The notes under the pieces were generated by a model, which ran no database searches, was not told the DNA's origin, and worked only from the letters and a program-made list of their open reading frames with translations. Of a stretch of 64,000 nucleotides of DNA, positions 20,638 through 31,515 are shown one piece after another. Numbering within the stretch: position 1 is the first letter of the stretch; every line of letters starts with the position of its first letter. The translations under genes were made by a program, and so were the position numbers. The DNA is from Epithemia pelagica (lineage: Eukaryota; Bacillariophyta; Bacillariophyceae; Surirellales; Surirellaceae). The stretch lies in assembly GCA_946965045.2 (NCBI GenBank), contig OX337232.1, positions 2,046,001 through 2,110,000 on the forward strand, written 5' to 3'.

Positions 20638-23600
20638 CTACTTTTCTGAACTGTTCCCATCACAATCTTGGGTTTCATACTCGTCAACAAGACGAGAAGA
20701 AGAGTCTTCCAAAAGGTAATCTGACAAAGAGTACACTTTTGTATTCATCTTATGCATAGAGTTTGCCAGTTGACCGTATGGCTTGAAGTTGACGTCCAAA
20801 ATACCCATATTGTTGGTTTCCCCGTCAATGTAGCGGGACCAATGCCAACCCACAACGTTGTGATTCCGCAAGAGACGTATTACAAAGTCTTCATATAGCG
20901 TTCCACGGTTTCTCTGGGTCGGAACAATGAGTCCACCACTCGGACCAATGTTGCAAGTGGCAGCATCTTCAGCTTGAACGTGCCATTCTGTAATCATGAC
21001 AGGATGCCCAGAAAGCTCCGAAATGCTATTCAAGCGGTCTTGCTCTGGTGTGGAGCTCTGGCAATAATTCACCGAAACAACGTCCACCCATTCAGAACAA
21101 GCCTCAAATACATAGTCTTGTTTGGGCATTACACCATTGAATCGGGTTCCAAAGAAGAGATGATTAGGATCATATTTTCGCACAGCAGTGCCCACAATTT
21201 GAAAGTAGCGAGATACTGCAAACGCGCAGAAATCAGCGTTGTCCTGTTTTGAAATTTCTTTTTCTGTTTTCTTTCTCTCCGACAACCACTGCGAAGCCTC
21301 TTGATGACCTGGATCCGAGCTAGGAAGGGCGAGATACCGTTGGATTATATCAGTTTCTCTGAATAGTAGGTCATTGTCTGAGAAGTGGCCAAGCAACCAC
21401 GGATCCTTTGATCTTTCTGTCAACATCTTTGCGTGCTCCTCGCAGAACTGCTCAAATTCCTCATCAAAAAGAGGTAAAAGGCCATCAGAAACTCTTACTC
21501 GACCATGTGGGCGATTTCGGCAATATGTGCTCATAAAGTTCCAGTGAGGGCAGTATGGGGCATGTTTTCTTGCGTGTTCAAAGACTTGTGGATCAGACCA
21601 ACACCCAAGGGTATTGAAACCCAGCTGAGCGAAAAGATATTTGTGGGTGTTGTTGACCCAATCAGTGGTACTGCTGTACTCAGCGGAAAAACCTTTTTCG
21701 TAATATCCTTCTTCATTTCGTGGGCTAACTGTATTGACACCCACACTGAAGAACAACTTTCCCTCCGGATCTACCATGACCCAGCGCTTGCCAACTCTCT
21801 TAACGTGGAAAAAACCAGTTGGCGGCTCAGCGGCATCCATTCTCCCACCATATGGGCTGCGTTGAGTCTCCCTGATAATGTAATCGTCCAGATTATCCAA
21901 CACCAGGGGTCTGTGTCGCTTCCAACCCTTAGTCTTGCTCGTTTTCACTTTAATCCCATCGGTTTTGTCACCTTCACTATCTCCACCGTCAACCACAATT
22001 TCGACCGGGATATTCAACTCGCTTATATTCCCTTGCTCCTCCGGCACATCGCTCAGACTCGAAGAATAGGCAAGGTCATTCTGGTTCATACTGGATTCAT
22101 CTCTCCGTGACTTGTTGGTCATGCATATAGTTTTGTCATCATCCCCATGACTTGAATCCTCCGAGTTCGCAACAAATGTTGTTGTGACTTCAACATCGGC
22201 AGCTGCACTTACGCTTGTGGCAAGCGCTCGTTCCTCCCTCAGTCTCTGTTTAGCCAATTTCCACGCTTGCATACGTTTGGCCATATCGTCTTCATCAAAT
22301 TGAGAATCAGTGACAAGGAGCTTCGGCTTTTCTTTCGATCGATTCTTTTGTTTCTTTGATTGTTTCTTACTATCGGGGACATCCCTCAATGCCACTTCAT
22401 CCTTTTGATCAAGAGACACGACGATGGGTTCCCTTAATTCTTCTTTGTCACCTGATGCAGCCAATTCTTTCTTCTCGCTTTGTCTTTCATCAAACGGAAG
22501 GTTTGTTGCAGCTTTCCTCTTGGTTTCGCCAACTATGTCCTTCTTTGATTCTCGTTGCTTTGCTTTTATGATCGAAGACTCTGCGAGGCCTGGATCGACA
22601 GTGTTGTTGGAGGGGGTGACTAGATTGTCGGAGTCGAATTTACAGTCAGCCTCTCTTTGGGTAGTTTGCCCATTCTTTCTTTCAACAGCCTCAACCATAC
22701 CTCTAGATGATGAGTCCAGCTTATTCACACCGGCCTTGCGCTTGGGTGGGACGTGATCAGGCTCACGATAAGGCTGGGGAATCGCAGCAAATAGGGTGAT
22801 TTGGTTTGCCCCGGGTTTCGAATCACTGTGTGACTCTCTCACGACGTTCTCACGAAAAGTATCTCTAAGAAATCTCACCGGTGCTCCTTGAGGGAACCTG
22901 GGGAGCACGCAGTTCAGTTTCTTTGTTTTTCCGCATGGTTTTTGAACTCCTTAACTGCGTTTTGGTGAGGTTCTCCATTTCTTGTACCCTCTTCGTGCCC
23001 GTATCCTGTAGCACTGGTGCCATGCCCAACTTCGCGCTGTTAGATTCTTCTACAGAGTTAATTACCGGAATGATGGCTTCCTGTCTCTGTGATGAATCAC
23101 TGGACTTGCCCTTTCGTTTGTTCTTCTCATCATAGAACTGCGTTTTGTTTTCTTTGTCAGTATCAGCTATCATAGTTTCCTGCCGTCCTACAGGCTCCCT
23201 CGCTGCAAGACCCTTGTTATTCGACAAGAATGGAAATTTGCCTCTCATGGGTGACTTCTGCCGTGTTGGAGACTTGCCCCTTGAGGGAGATTTAGATCTT
23301 GTCGGAGACTTAGTTCTCATCGGAGATTTAGTTCGCGACGGAGACTTGGTTCGCAACGGAGACATAGTTCGCGACGGAGACTTAGTTCGCAAAGAAAACT
23401 TAGTTCGCAGGGGGGATTTGGCCCTCGCAGTCGTTCCTGATGTGTCCTTTGTCAACTTTCTTTTGATTTTGTTGGTTTTCGCCTGCACCCTTTTGGGATC
23501 AAGTTCATCAATACTTGGTGCGTCTGTCTCTGTGACATTACATTCTTTCTTTCCTTCAGACAGTTGGCCTGGTGAAACATGACAACGACCTGGTTAATAA

Positions 23601-25173
23601 CTCATCGATTTTTCGTTCTCTCATCGGAAAACATTCACTTACTTCGCTGGCGTCTAAGTTGTCCAGGAATCTCTGAAACATTGTTCTCTTCATTTGTCTG
23701 AAGTTCTGGATCTATATCCTTGGCAAGGATTTTGCGCTTGCTTCGTTGACGTTTAACGGTACCGGGTTTTGCCAAGGTCTCCCTACTTGGTTCATTGCCT
23801 ATATCACTGTGACCAGACGTACTTTCCAACGTGATCTCTTCTCCCACAGACGCATCAGTAATCCTAGCGCTAACTGTCATGCTTCTCAGAGCCGCGTTTG
23901 CACCCAGAGATGACCGCCTGACTTTCTGGCCCTTCACCATTCCAGATTTCGTTGCCGCGTTCTTTGCTGTTTCCACACCAACAGAAGTGTCAGCATTCAC
24001 TGGAGGAAGATTTTCTGTGTCTCCTATTTTCTGTTCGCGTAAAGGGGGAACAGAATCAGATAGACACAATTCATGCTCATTCAGGAGCTTTCCTTTACTT
24101 CGTTGGCGTTTCATCAACGCAGGTTTGATTATGTCTGTTTCAGAGTTTCGTTTCATCAACGCAGGTTTGGTCCCATTCTTTATCTCCGTTTCAGTGTTTA
24201 GAGCGGTAGTTGTTTGAGTTTCCAATTTTTTCGAGGACACAGATTTCCCATCAGTCAGGGCTCTAGAAGGTCCTTTGCTTCTTGACCTTCTTTTCGGGGG
24301 GTTTCTGGACTCATCAGTTGTTGAGCTCATAGAGTTTCTATCCAAAGTAGTTTCGGTTTCGTTTTGAGGACGTCTTCCACGTTGGTTTGAGTCATCATGG
24401 CTTTTCTCAGCCATGGCCGCTGCCAGTGAACCATCTGGTTCACCACCTCTCACGCTGAGGTCAATGCCTTTTCCTGCCCATGGATTGGCGGTCAATTTCT
24501 GCTTGCTTCTTTGTTTCTTTAAAGGCGACCTTGAGTCTGCCCTACTTGCCATAACACTTGGATACCCCTGTTTCTCTTTTATCAAACCGTCGCTATCAGT
24601 GGTCCCATCACGTTCTACGTTTTCTGTTTTCTTGGCCTTGCCCTTTTGACCTGTCTGCTGAGATTTGGTGTCCCCTGTGGCTTCTTCTTGTATCTTTCTC
24701 TGATCTTTGTAATCTTTCCTTGCCTTTTTGTCGTCTTGGTCATCGTTTATGAGGCCATGACCACAAGGGTCGAGAAGGATACTGAGCTTTTTCTTCTTTT
24801 CATCATCCAATTGAAATGCATCTTGTTCTCGTTTTCCCTTGTTCTTTTTTGGTGAGAGCGGCTCTTTGTTCTTTTTCGGTGAGAGCGGCTCTTTCTGATT
24901 TGCCTTAATCCCCGATCCTCCATCTACCGATCCGTTGCTGAGAATATCGGCCTCCTCGACGGAACACTGCGATTTGAGACTCTTCTGTTTGATTATGTCT
25001 TTGGAGCTACTACTCCTGTTGATGGCAAGAAGGGAGGCTCCATTTTCCGACAAGGACGTCTCCTCTCCAGTTTTTCTTCCTTTTTGCACATACTTTTTCT
25101 TCTCCTTTTTTTGATCGCCCGATTCTGGAACCTCTTCCGACAAGTAGTTATTAAGACCAGCTGCGTCGTTCAT
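20638..25173 (-). CDS. Agarase-like glycoside hydrolase with long basic repeat N-terminus (three exons, one uncertain join)
   Basis: Exon 1 is 25173-23643, intron 23642-23569 (GTAAGT...CACCAG), exon 2 23568-22898, intron 22897-22774 (CAG|GTTCCC...CCCCAG), exon 3 22773-20638; about 1,445 aa. The second join is uncertain: one surplus base in a C run near 22900 would also connect the frames. The first ATG in frame is at 25173; an upstream exon is possible. Residues 1-735 are disordered: repeats of RQRSK, a duplicated KEPLSPKKN, and about ten SPxR(T/S) repeats. The catalytic domain is residues ~1040-1430: TGFFHVKRVGKRWVMVDPEG, FSVGVNTVSP, LLGHFSDNDLLF and VMITEWHVQAED. This resembles GH50/agarase-type clan-A enzymes (identified by motif memory). 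ITEW supplies the nucleophile Glu. At the acid/base site the usual Asn-Glu is Asn-Asp. No signal peptide is seen. Confidence 0.72.
23270..23420 (-). repeat. 18-bp coding minisatellite (SPxR repeats)
   Basis: About nine to ten degenerate 18-bp units encode a six-residue repeat of the form (T/S)KSPxR on the minus strand within exon 2 of the glycoside-hydrolase gene. Arg-Ser-Pro repeats of this kind resemble kinase target arrays (SP sites). Confidence 0.75.
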
Positions 25174-26146
25174 GCTAACTGCTCCGTCCACTTCACGGAT
25201 CGGGGCAGTGTCAGTCAGGATCCGTAAGGATATGAAGAAAATCGATGGTTTCAATGCAAAGGAATTTCGAAGGGGGATGGTTTATTGCGTGGAAGAAAAA
25301 AGTTACAAAATCCTCTCACTCCGAACACCGAGCATGATACAACACAGTGAATTTGAAACTTGGTCGTGTCTTTGCTGCATGCCAAAGGCAAACTGTCGGC
25401 TCAAATATTGTTGCAATGGCCGTGGCAGAGCTTTGGTGACAGACACAGCGAATTACAAACTGAGCTGCAGCAAAAAGCAAAAGCGTCCTTATACTCGCAC
25501 TCGTATTCGTAGTTCTGTTTGATTTTGTCCTTTTTGTCCACCCAATTCTCTCTGGCAAGGGCTTTTTGGTTGGGACGGATTGGAATGGGGGAATCCAGGG
25601 GCTTAAATGAGTACCAACAGGTAGCTGTAGCTGGCCCCAAGCCCCAACCCCAATAACACTAACCTACCCCAAACCCCAAACCCCAAAAGGTACTACTCCT
25701 AGCTCTACCTAGAAAGCTTTGAGACAAGGGATGTTGCATAGGTACTGTTTCATAGCCTGTCCCTGGAAGGATGGATCTACTTGTAGTCGGGAGGTCCCTG
25801 CCAACACTTCGATACAACCCCAAACACAACCATGAACACGAAGGTATTCCTCCTATTGTAGGTACTCCTACTCCTATGACGTAAAGACGTAGCGCACAAG
25901 ATTCGTCTAGCTGTATTTGTTTTCTTAAGCTGCCTCGAATGAATCCGTTTCAGGTTCATATGTAATTAAGGCGATGTAGGCAGTCGTCCCTTCCCGTGAT
26001 TTTCTCTTCAAATGTTTTGCCTTTTACGTTTGCTCGTAGCCTGATGTACTTCAACTGTCGTCATCGATTAGTTGTGGTTCGACGATCACTGCTTTCAAGT
26101 TTTCATTCGTACAAATAACACACTAAACTCTGTTCTCCAAAATTGC
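25174..26146. other. Intergenic region with a G-quadruplex-prone tract
   Basis: About 970 bp between two minus-strand genes. At 25634-25688 the plus strand has repeated CCCCAA/CCCCAAA, so the minus strand has at least six runs of four G. Near 25690-25710 and 25855-25880 are TACTCCTA words also found at 9.8 kb. No gene is supported. The 5' end of the glycoside-hydrolase gene may extend into this region. Confidence 0.45.
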
Positions 26147-28098
26147 TCAGTCATTGGTCTTTGTGAATATCTGGCTTTCCTTGATCATACTAGTTGTCTT
26201 CTTGATCCTGTCTGTTGTTTCATCGATCACTCTCTCTGCGGCCTGTTGGGCGTTTTCCTTGATCTTTCCAGCTGCTTTCTTGGCGTCATCGGCCAGATTA
26301 GCAGCTTCGTCCTTTATATAGCTTGCAGCCTTTTTGGCATCTCCGGCGAGATGGATGGCATCGTCCTTGATCCTGCGACCCGCTTTCATGGCATCATCCG
26401 CAATGTTGGCTGCTCCACTTTTGACTTTGGTGGCAGCAATTTCCCATGATTTGATCTTGGGTTCTTCGTAAAAAGGCCATGGCACCAGTTGGTCGGCGCT
26501 CGTTGACTTTTGACCCGACTCAGTATACTTTTCCATCCACTTGATAGGTTCCCCTCCAATCCACAAGGTTCGGTCTTGTTTGAACTCCAGTCCGTCAAGG
26601 CATGCCTTGTTTTTGATTTCGTCCTCCCGGCAAACTCGACCATGAATGACCCACGCCAATTCTTTGCCCTCGTAGTACGACACAATTCCCGACTGCACCT
26701 CCAAGTACGCTGGTTCGCATCGGGAGAAAAAGTTCAATCCACACTTGCTCAGCACAATTCCTGGGGCAACCACGTGGCCCGGTTGGATCGGGGTGGTGAT
26801 GTATTTGTGCACAAAACTGGCGACCACGGCAGCCATGGCTACCACAATGGCAGCAAACAACTTGGAGCCACCCGTTTGTGTCGGTTTCTTGGTGATTTTG
26901 TCAGCGGCGATTTGACGGCTCGTCCAGTCCGACATTGCCTTGTCATTTTTGTCAGTATCACTCTCAACTTCCTTCTTCTCTGGTCCAAGAACGTCCCTTG
27001 ATGTTTGGAGTGCCTGTGTATTGACCCCACTCGATTTGAGCTGAGCCAAGGAAATACGGAGAAATCAAGTGTCAGGTCCAACTCGTGAAAACGCACATTA
27101 CAATTGCAGACAATCATACGTACCATGCCGACAACCTTAGTGTTGGAAAGAATTGGCTTCGATAGACGATGTGCCTCCTTCGCTGACAAAACCTTTGGCA
27201 CAGCCACCAGAACGTCGTTGCTCTTGCAGAATTCAGACAATCGCTTTCCAGATACTTTTTCTTCGCCGTCTGTAGTAACAATGGTTTCATACGACTGGTC
27301 GCGGAGGGATTCTTCCGTCACGCTCACAGGAATTTGCGCCAAGACATCTGACACCAAGGCCTTTTCCGAGTCAAACTCCAACTGAAGCAATTCAAAGCGT
27401 CGTGAGTCGACATCCATCAACAAGAGTACCATACGTAGCAAGTATGCTTCCTTGGCGTCGGCGAGTTTGGACGAGGCGACCGTAGAGTTCGCCACGGACC
27501 GGTCGTCCACATTGACATTGACCGTGGAGGCGTCGTCTTCGGTGCTGGCGCCTCGGCGAAGCTCTTTCAGCTCTTTGCTGCTCTTTCTTGAAGTGGCACT
27601 TTTCGAGGTTTGTTTTGAGTCGCGACGTGATTTGCTTGATTCGCTCTTACTAAACATTCCTCTAATCTTCTTGAAGGACAACGTCTTGCGAACAACATTG
27701 GATTTGCTATTCGATCGGGGTCCCCCAGGAGCATTGCCTGAGGAAGCCAGGAACTCACCCAAAGTTGCATCTTTCCGTACCGATCCACTTTGCTTCTTAT
27801 CGGGGACACGCATCGAAGTAGCGCGGGTTTTGTCCGTCGTCGCTTTCTTGGACGAGGCTCGGGAACCTTGAGAGGCAGAGCGAGAGCGTTGATTCTTTGG
27901 TGGAAGACGGGAACCAGCTCGTCCTCGACTCGCAGGATCGTCCGCCTTGCTTTTGGGGGACGACGCAGTTTTGGTGGTGGTGGTGGTTGTCGACGGATTC
28001 TTCTTGACAACTTCCTTCTTGTCGACCGTGGAGTCTTTGGCTTGTTGTGCGGGACGAGCCGATTCTGGAACTGGCGTTGGTTCCGTTGCAGTCGACAT
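26147..28098 (-). CDS. Lineage-specific membrane protein: disordered basic head, domain A, TM, Cys domain B, LEA-like tail (two exons)
   Basis: Exon 1 is 28098-27124, intron 27123-27041 (GTACGT...GCTCAG), exon 2 27040-26147; 622 aa. Residues 1-210 are Ser/Lys/Arg-rich and disordered. Domain A (~218-325) is shared with the gene at 19650. One membrane segment lies near 381-405 (KLFAAIVVAMAAVVASFVHK). Domain B (~405-530) starts TPIQPGHVV and carries paired cysteines (KCGLNFFSRCEP, VCREDEIKNKACLDG) plus WIGGEPIKWMEK; it is shared with the gene at 63422. The last ~80 residues are amphipathic 11-residue repeats (KDEAANLADDAKKAAG type) as in LEA group 3/apolipoprotein-like proteins. Likely topology is a cytosolic head with B and the tail across a membrane (inference). 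Function is unknown. Confidence 0.82.
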
Positions 28099-28999
28099 TT
28101 TTCCTTTCTAAGTACCGAAAAGTATCCTTGTGCTCTTCCCTTTGAGAACTAGCTTGAAACAGAGTCGCTTGAATGGAATTTGAGCGAGCTCGTTTGCCTT
28201 CACTTTGTTCTGCGAGGAGCGATGGGTATGGACGAGAAGTGGAGAACTGCTGTGCATTGTGCATGTCGTCCCAAAGACACACCATCCAAAAAATCCAAAC
28301 GGTCCAGCCCCCACGATCTTTTCGCCCCTTGACCCTTGACACTCCCTATCGACTGGATTCAACTGAGTATACTCACGCACCCTCATTTTTCTTTCCACGT
28401 CTAATATCCTCATAAAGCGAAGAATTCATCATGGCTATGATACTATGAAAGTCAATTGAACTAACTTACTGTCGTCTGTCTTAAGTGGAGTCCAACATCG
28501 CGCATCTTGAGTCTTAAAAAAAGATCGATGCAGGGCATGGGGGAAAATGGGGGATTGATTCCCATCCAGTCGCAGAAGGTTGCTTGAAGGTGATCTGAAT
28601 TCCTCAGTGACGTTGCCCCCAAAGCAAGACACAGGTGGAGTGTGAATGACTGACGTCAATGTCATCGATTTTGTATTGGCCAATGAAGATCGAGTGGTGT
28701 GTCGTAGTGAATGTCGCGCCTTCTTTCCATTCGTTCTCGGCTCGCGAATCACGAATTCACGACATGCTCAATGTCCTAACCCTAGCCCTAATCGGATATT
28801 AGTTGGGCCTCTTCTAGGACATGAATTTTTTGAAGATTCCCAATGTCGTATGTGACATCTAATATACTCGTAATAGTCGCAATAATATTATGAGTACGAG
28901 TACACTACCAGATCCCAGATCATTCCAAAGAACGACGATTCTGATCCGAAATCGGTACTCAATATCATACAGTCACCCGTAGAATTATACGTGTATGGT
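28099..28999. other. Intergenic region left of the large inverted-repeat element
   Basis: About 900 bp. It holds the promoter of the gene at 28098, degenerate telomere-type words at 28776-28795 (CCTAACCCTAGCCCTAATC), and a palindromic TACTCGTAATA...TATTATGAGTA at about 28867-28897. The left inverted repeat begins at about 29000. No coding sequence is supported. Confidence 0.35.
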
Positions 29000-29760
29000 A
29001 CTCGTATTCCAGCATGAAGTTATTCCAACAAGCTTCCATGAAGGACAATACTGGAACACTCGGAACTTTGTAGTTGGGGACACATAGCCTCGATTGCTAG
29101 GAGACACTTCTTGTCCTCTAGCTGGCGACGCTCTAGTCTCGATTGTCTTGTAGGCTTTAGTGGGTAGTCCTGTAGGGTAGAAAAGGGCAATACATCTGGA
29201 CACGAGTACATATTTGGACAACATCTCCTCAACGGAGAATTTTTAGTCTTGTAGTGGACAGCGTGACATAATTGATTTAACATTTTCAATCCCGTATGTG
29301 CCCAGACAAAATAATATCCCTAAGTAGCGATTCCTGCGGTCCGTTGAAGAAAAGAATGTACTGGAAGTAAATACACTACCATAGAGCACCGAGATCCCGG
29401 AGAGCCGGGGGATGTCCGTTCCTGTTAATATCGCCTACGGGAATCACAAACCAATCAGCGATCGAACTGGACAACTGGACAACTGGACAAATCGAACTGG
29501 ACAACTGGACAACCGGACAACGAACTGGACAACTGGACAACTGGACAACTGGACAACTGGACAACTGGACAACTGGACAACTGGACAACTGGACAACTGG
29601 ACAACTGGACAACTGGACAACTGGACAACTGGACAACTGGACAACTGGACAACTGGACAACTGGATAAACGATGCAACAATACAAGGACACAACAAACAA
29701 GCCAACGAACGAACTAACAATCAAGGACGCAACAAACAAATAACCCAACAATCAACCAGG
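29000..29760 (+). repeat. Left long inverted repeat of the element
   Basis: It is homologous in inverted orientation to 39497-40200, with identity patchy but continuing over the whole length by eye. It includes the 8-bp minisatellite (29466-29664) and an inner CAACAATCAACC word that reappears inverted at ~39502. The outer boundary is approximate. Confidence 0.7.
29466..29664 (+). repeat. 8-bp minisatellite (CTGGACAA)n, left copy
   Basis: It has about 23 units in three blocks of 3, 3 and 17, separated by AAATCGAA and CGAA interruptions. The block pattern is the same as in the right copy (3, 3, 11), which shows they are inverted copies of one ancestral end. All reading frames through it are open, so frames here are not evidence of genes. 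Confidence 0.95.
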
Positions 29761-29826
29761 ATTTTACTATGGAGAATTAGTTCTACCTATGGGTTTTGGT
29801 GATCAGGTACGAGTGGCAGGTACGAG

Positions 29827-30240
29827 TCAGCCGGAGGAAGACATCTGATCAGAGTCGAACACAACAGGGCGAAACCAAGCCTTCGAGCCCTTGTTTCGCT
29901 GTTTGTCGATGGCACGCTGAAGTCGGAGCTTGAAGAGGGCGGTCATCTGGTCGGGGCTCTGAAGCCCACACTGAGCGAACTGCTTGACAAGGTGGTTCAG
30001 CTTTTTTTCAAGGTCAAGGTGCTGTTGCAAGATGGCTTCTTCAATGCATCGGGGAGGCTTGATCGTGCTCTCAAGAGCCACACTCTCCTTGGAAACAAGG
30101 GTATATTTGACGGCACCCTCGCCCATGTCGATAATGACGGGAAGCATGCATTTGGTTGCTGAGCGTTGTGTGTTCAGCCAACCTTTACTTCCGACAAACG
30201 TGCCGCCAATGAAGCGGATAGGTTCGCCTCGACCGTCCAT
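29827..30240 (-). CDS. Element-borne 137-aa protein with KOW-like barrel and helical C-terminus
   Basis: The ATG is at 30240 (MDGRGEPIRFIGGTFVGSKG). Residues 7-55 have the beta-rich pattern GGTFVGSKGWLN, then PVIIDMGEG and KYTLVSKESVAL, similar in shape to a KOW or SH3-like barrel. Residues 65-137 are a charged helix (EEAILQQHLDLEKKLNHLV) ending in a basic stretch. It is likely to bind nucleic acid (inference). It lies just inside the left inverted repeat and reads outward toward it. A 51-bp duplication sits upstream. It looks intact. Confidence 0.6.
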   Translation of the reverse strand: MDGRGEPIRFIGGTFVGSKGWLNTQRSATKCMLPVIIDMGEGAVKYTLVSKESVALESTIKPPRCIEEAILQQHLDLEKKLNHLVKQFAQCGLQSPDQMTALFKLRLQRAIDKQRNKGSKAWFRPVVFDSDQMSSSG

Positions 30241-30286
30241 GATTCAACAATCAACCAATTGCCTGAGTGGAACAACAAGTAAAGAC

Positions 30287-30389
30287 GCAACAATCAAAGC
30301 AAGAAAGAGGGTCCGAGAAGAGTGGAAAGATTTGAACGCAACAATCAAAGCAAGAAAGAGGGTCCGAGAAGAGTAGAAAGATTTGAGAC
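30287..30389 (+). repeat. 51-bp direct repeat, two copies
   Basis: Two adjacent copies start at 30287 and 30338 (GCAACAATCAAAGCAAGAAA...), differing at about one base. They lie between the start of the 137-aa gene and the Harbinger-like transposase, in the presumed shared promoter region. Confidence 0.85.
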
Positions 30390-30754
30390 AAAGAGTCTCG
30401 CTGTTCATTCGGCCTGCGTCCAGTCGAAGGGTGCCCCGCGGGAAGTGACATCCCCAACAACGTAGATTTAAGTCTCCTATTAGTCACAACTTCTATGGAT
30501 TCAAATGCTTTAGTATGTGCTCGCTCTTCATCTACTTTATTGGTTCACTTTCTACTTTACAGGCTCGCCTTTTCATCTACTTGCCTCTCCTGTCTTTTGT
30601 ACTCGTAGGATCATAAGCTTTGCCGAACACGAAAATGAGACTCTTGCTTCCTGATGATATGATGCAACATGGCATCAAGCTTTTGGGCTTTTCATATGAT
30701 TCTGTCATGAAGATGTCCCCCGCAAAGCAGGAGAAGGTCTTTCGCTCACACTAT

Positions 30755-30759
30755 GGTTC
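30755..30759. other. Target-site duplication GGTTC (left copy)
   Basis: These are the five bases before the 5' LTR; the identical GGTTC follows the 3' LTR at 36144-36148. A 5-bp duplication is typical of Copia-type integrases. Confidence 0.9.
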
Positions 30760-31515
30760 TGTTAGGATTCTCACCTTTAACTAGGTGATGGTGGAATCTA
30801 CAACACATCGACTGATGCTAGTATTTTATGGCATCCGATGACATTTGTGTTAAAGTGAGAAAAGAATGACGGCATGCTCGCGGACCTATAATTTTGGCCA
30901 AGGCATGCTCGCAATGCACGCGCTATCGGCGACCGCTCGGATATTGACTATGGCCCATCAAGTGCGCGCCCAGTATTCTCAAGCGCGCGCAATCACGATC
31001 CGAGTGAGCACCTCCACGACTTACCTCAACGACCTAAGTAATCAAAGCACGAATCACGATCACGCGAGACCATATTTCCATTCCCACAATTCCAAGAATG
31101 CAATCAACAACGCGCCAAGAAAACTACCTATATCACAACAAAGCAAGAGCTGTTGGCATTGGTATATGATATACAACTGCATATACTTTCAATACAACAA
31201 TGCAGGTCTACTCCAACCATTTGAGGACCTATCACACCAGATCCATGGCCGTATACAGGAGCCAGGACCTCGACCTTCATCAAACATCTTAGTTAGTAAT
31301 CATCTCACAATCATTAATATCACCATTTTAACACTCATCTTAAGACTTACCTCTTATCAGTGGACCGACTGCCCCCACCCACGGCGGACTTCGACTTGCA
31401 ACTCTTCTCTGACCCGTGGAGGATTGTTGTATCGGTTGGTGATCGATTGTTGGCTCAGCGAGCCTTTTACCCAACTACCTATTACCCTTCTGAATTCTCA
31501 ATGAGAGTTCTGCTA
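30760..31515 (+). repeat. 5' LTR (756 bp)
   Basis: It begins TGTTAGGATTCTCACC and ends GAGTTCTGCTA. It differs from the 3' LTR at three positions that I could see (about 99.6% identity), so the insertion is recent. The 212-codon frame inside both LTRs is a by-product. Confidence 0.93.

Noticed and set aside
21505-22110. 201-codon plus ORF inside the hydrolase gene
   Set aside because: It is antisense to the well-supported catalytic domain, whose motifs are on the minus strand.
23270-23420. Regular 18-bp repeats considered as a CRISPR array
   Set aside because: Units are adjacent with no unique spacers, encode SPxR repeats in frame, and the genome is eukaryotic.
29412-29751. Several overlapping ORFs encoding GQLDNWTT or QLSSCPVV repeats
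   Set aside because: An 8-bp repeat without stops is open in every frame on both strands. These are by-products of the minisatellite.
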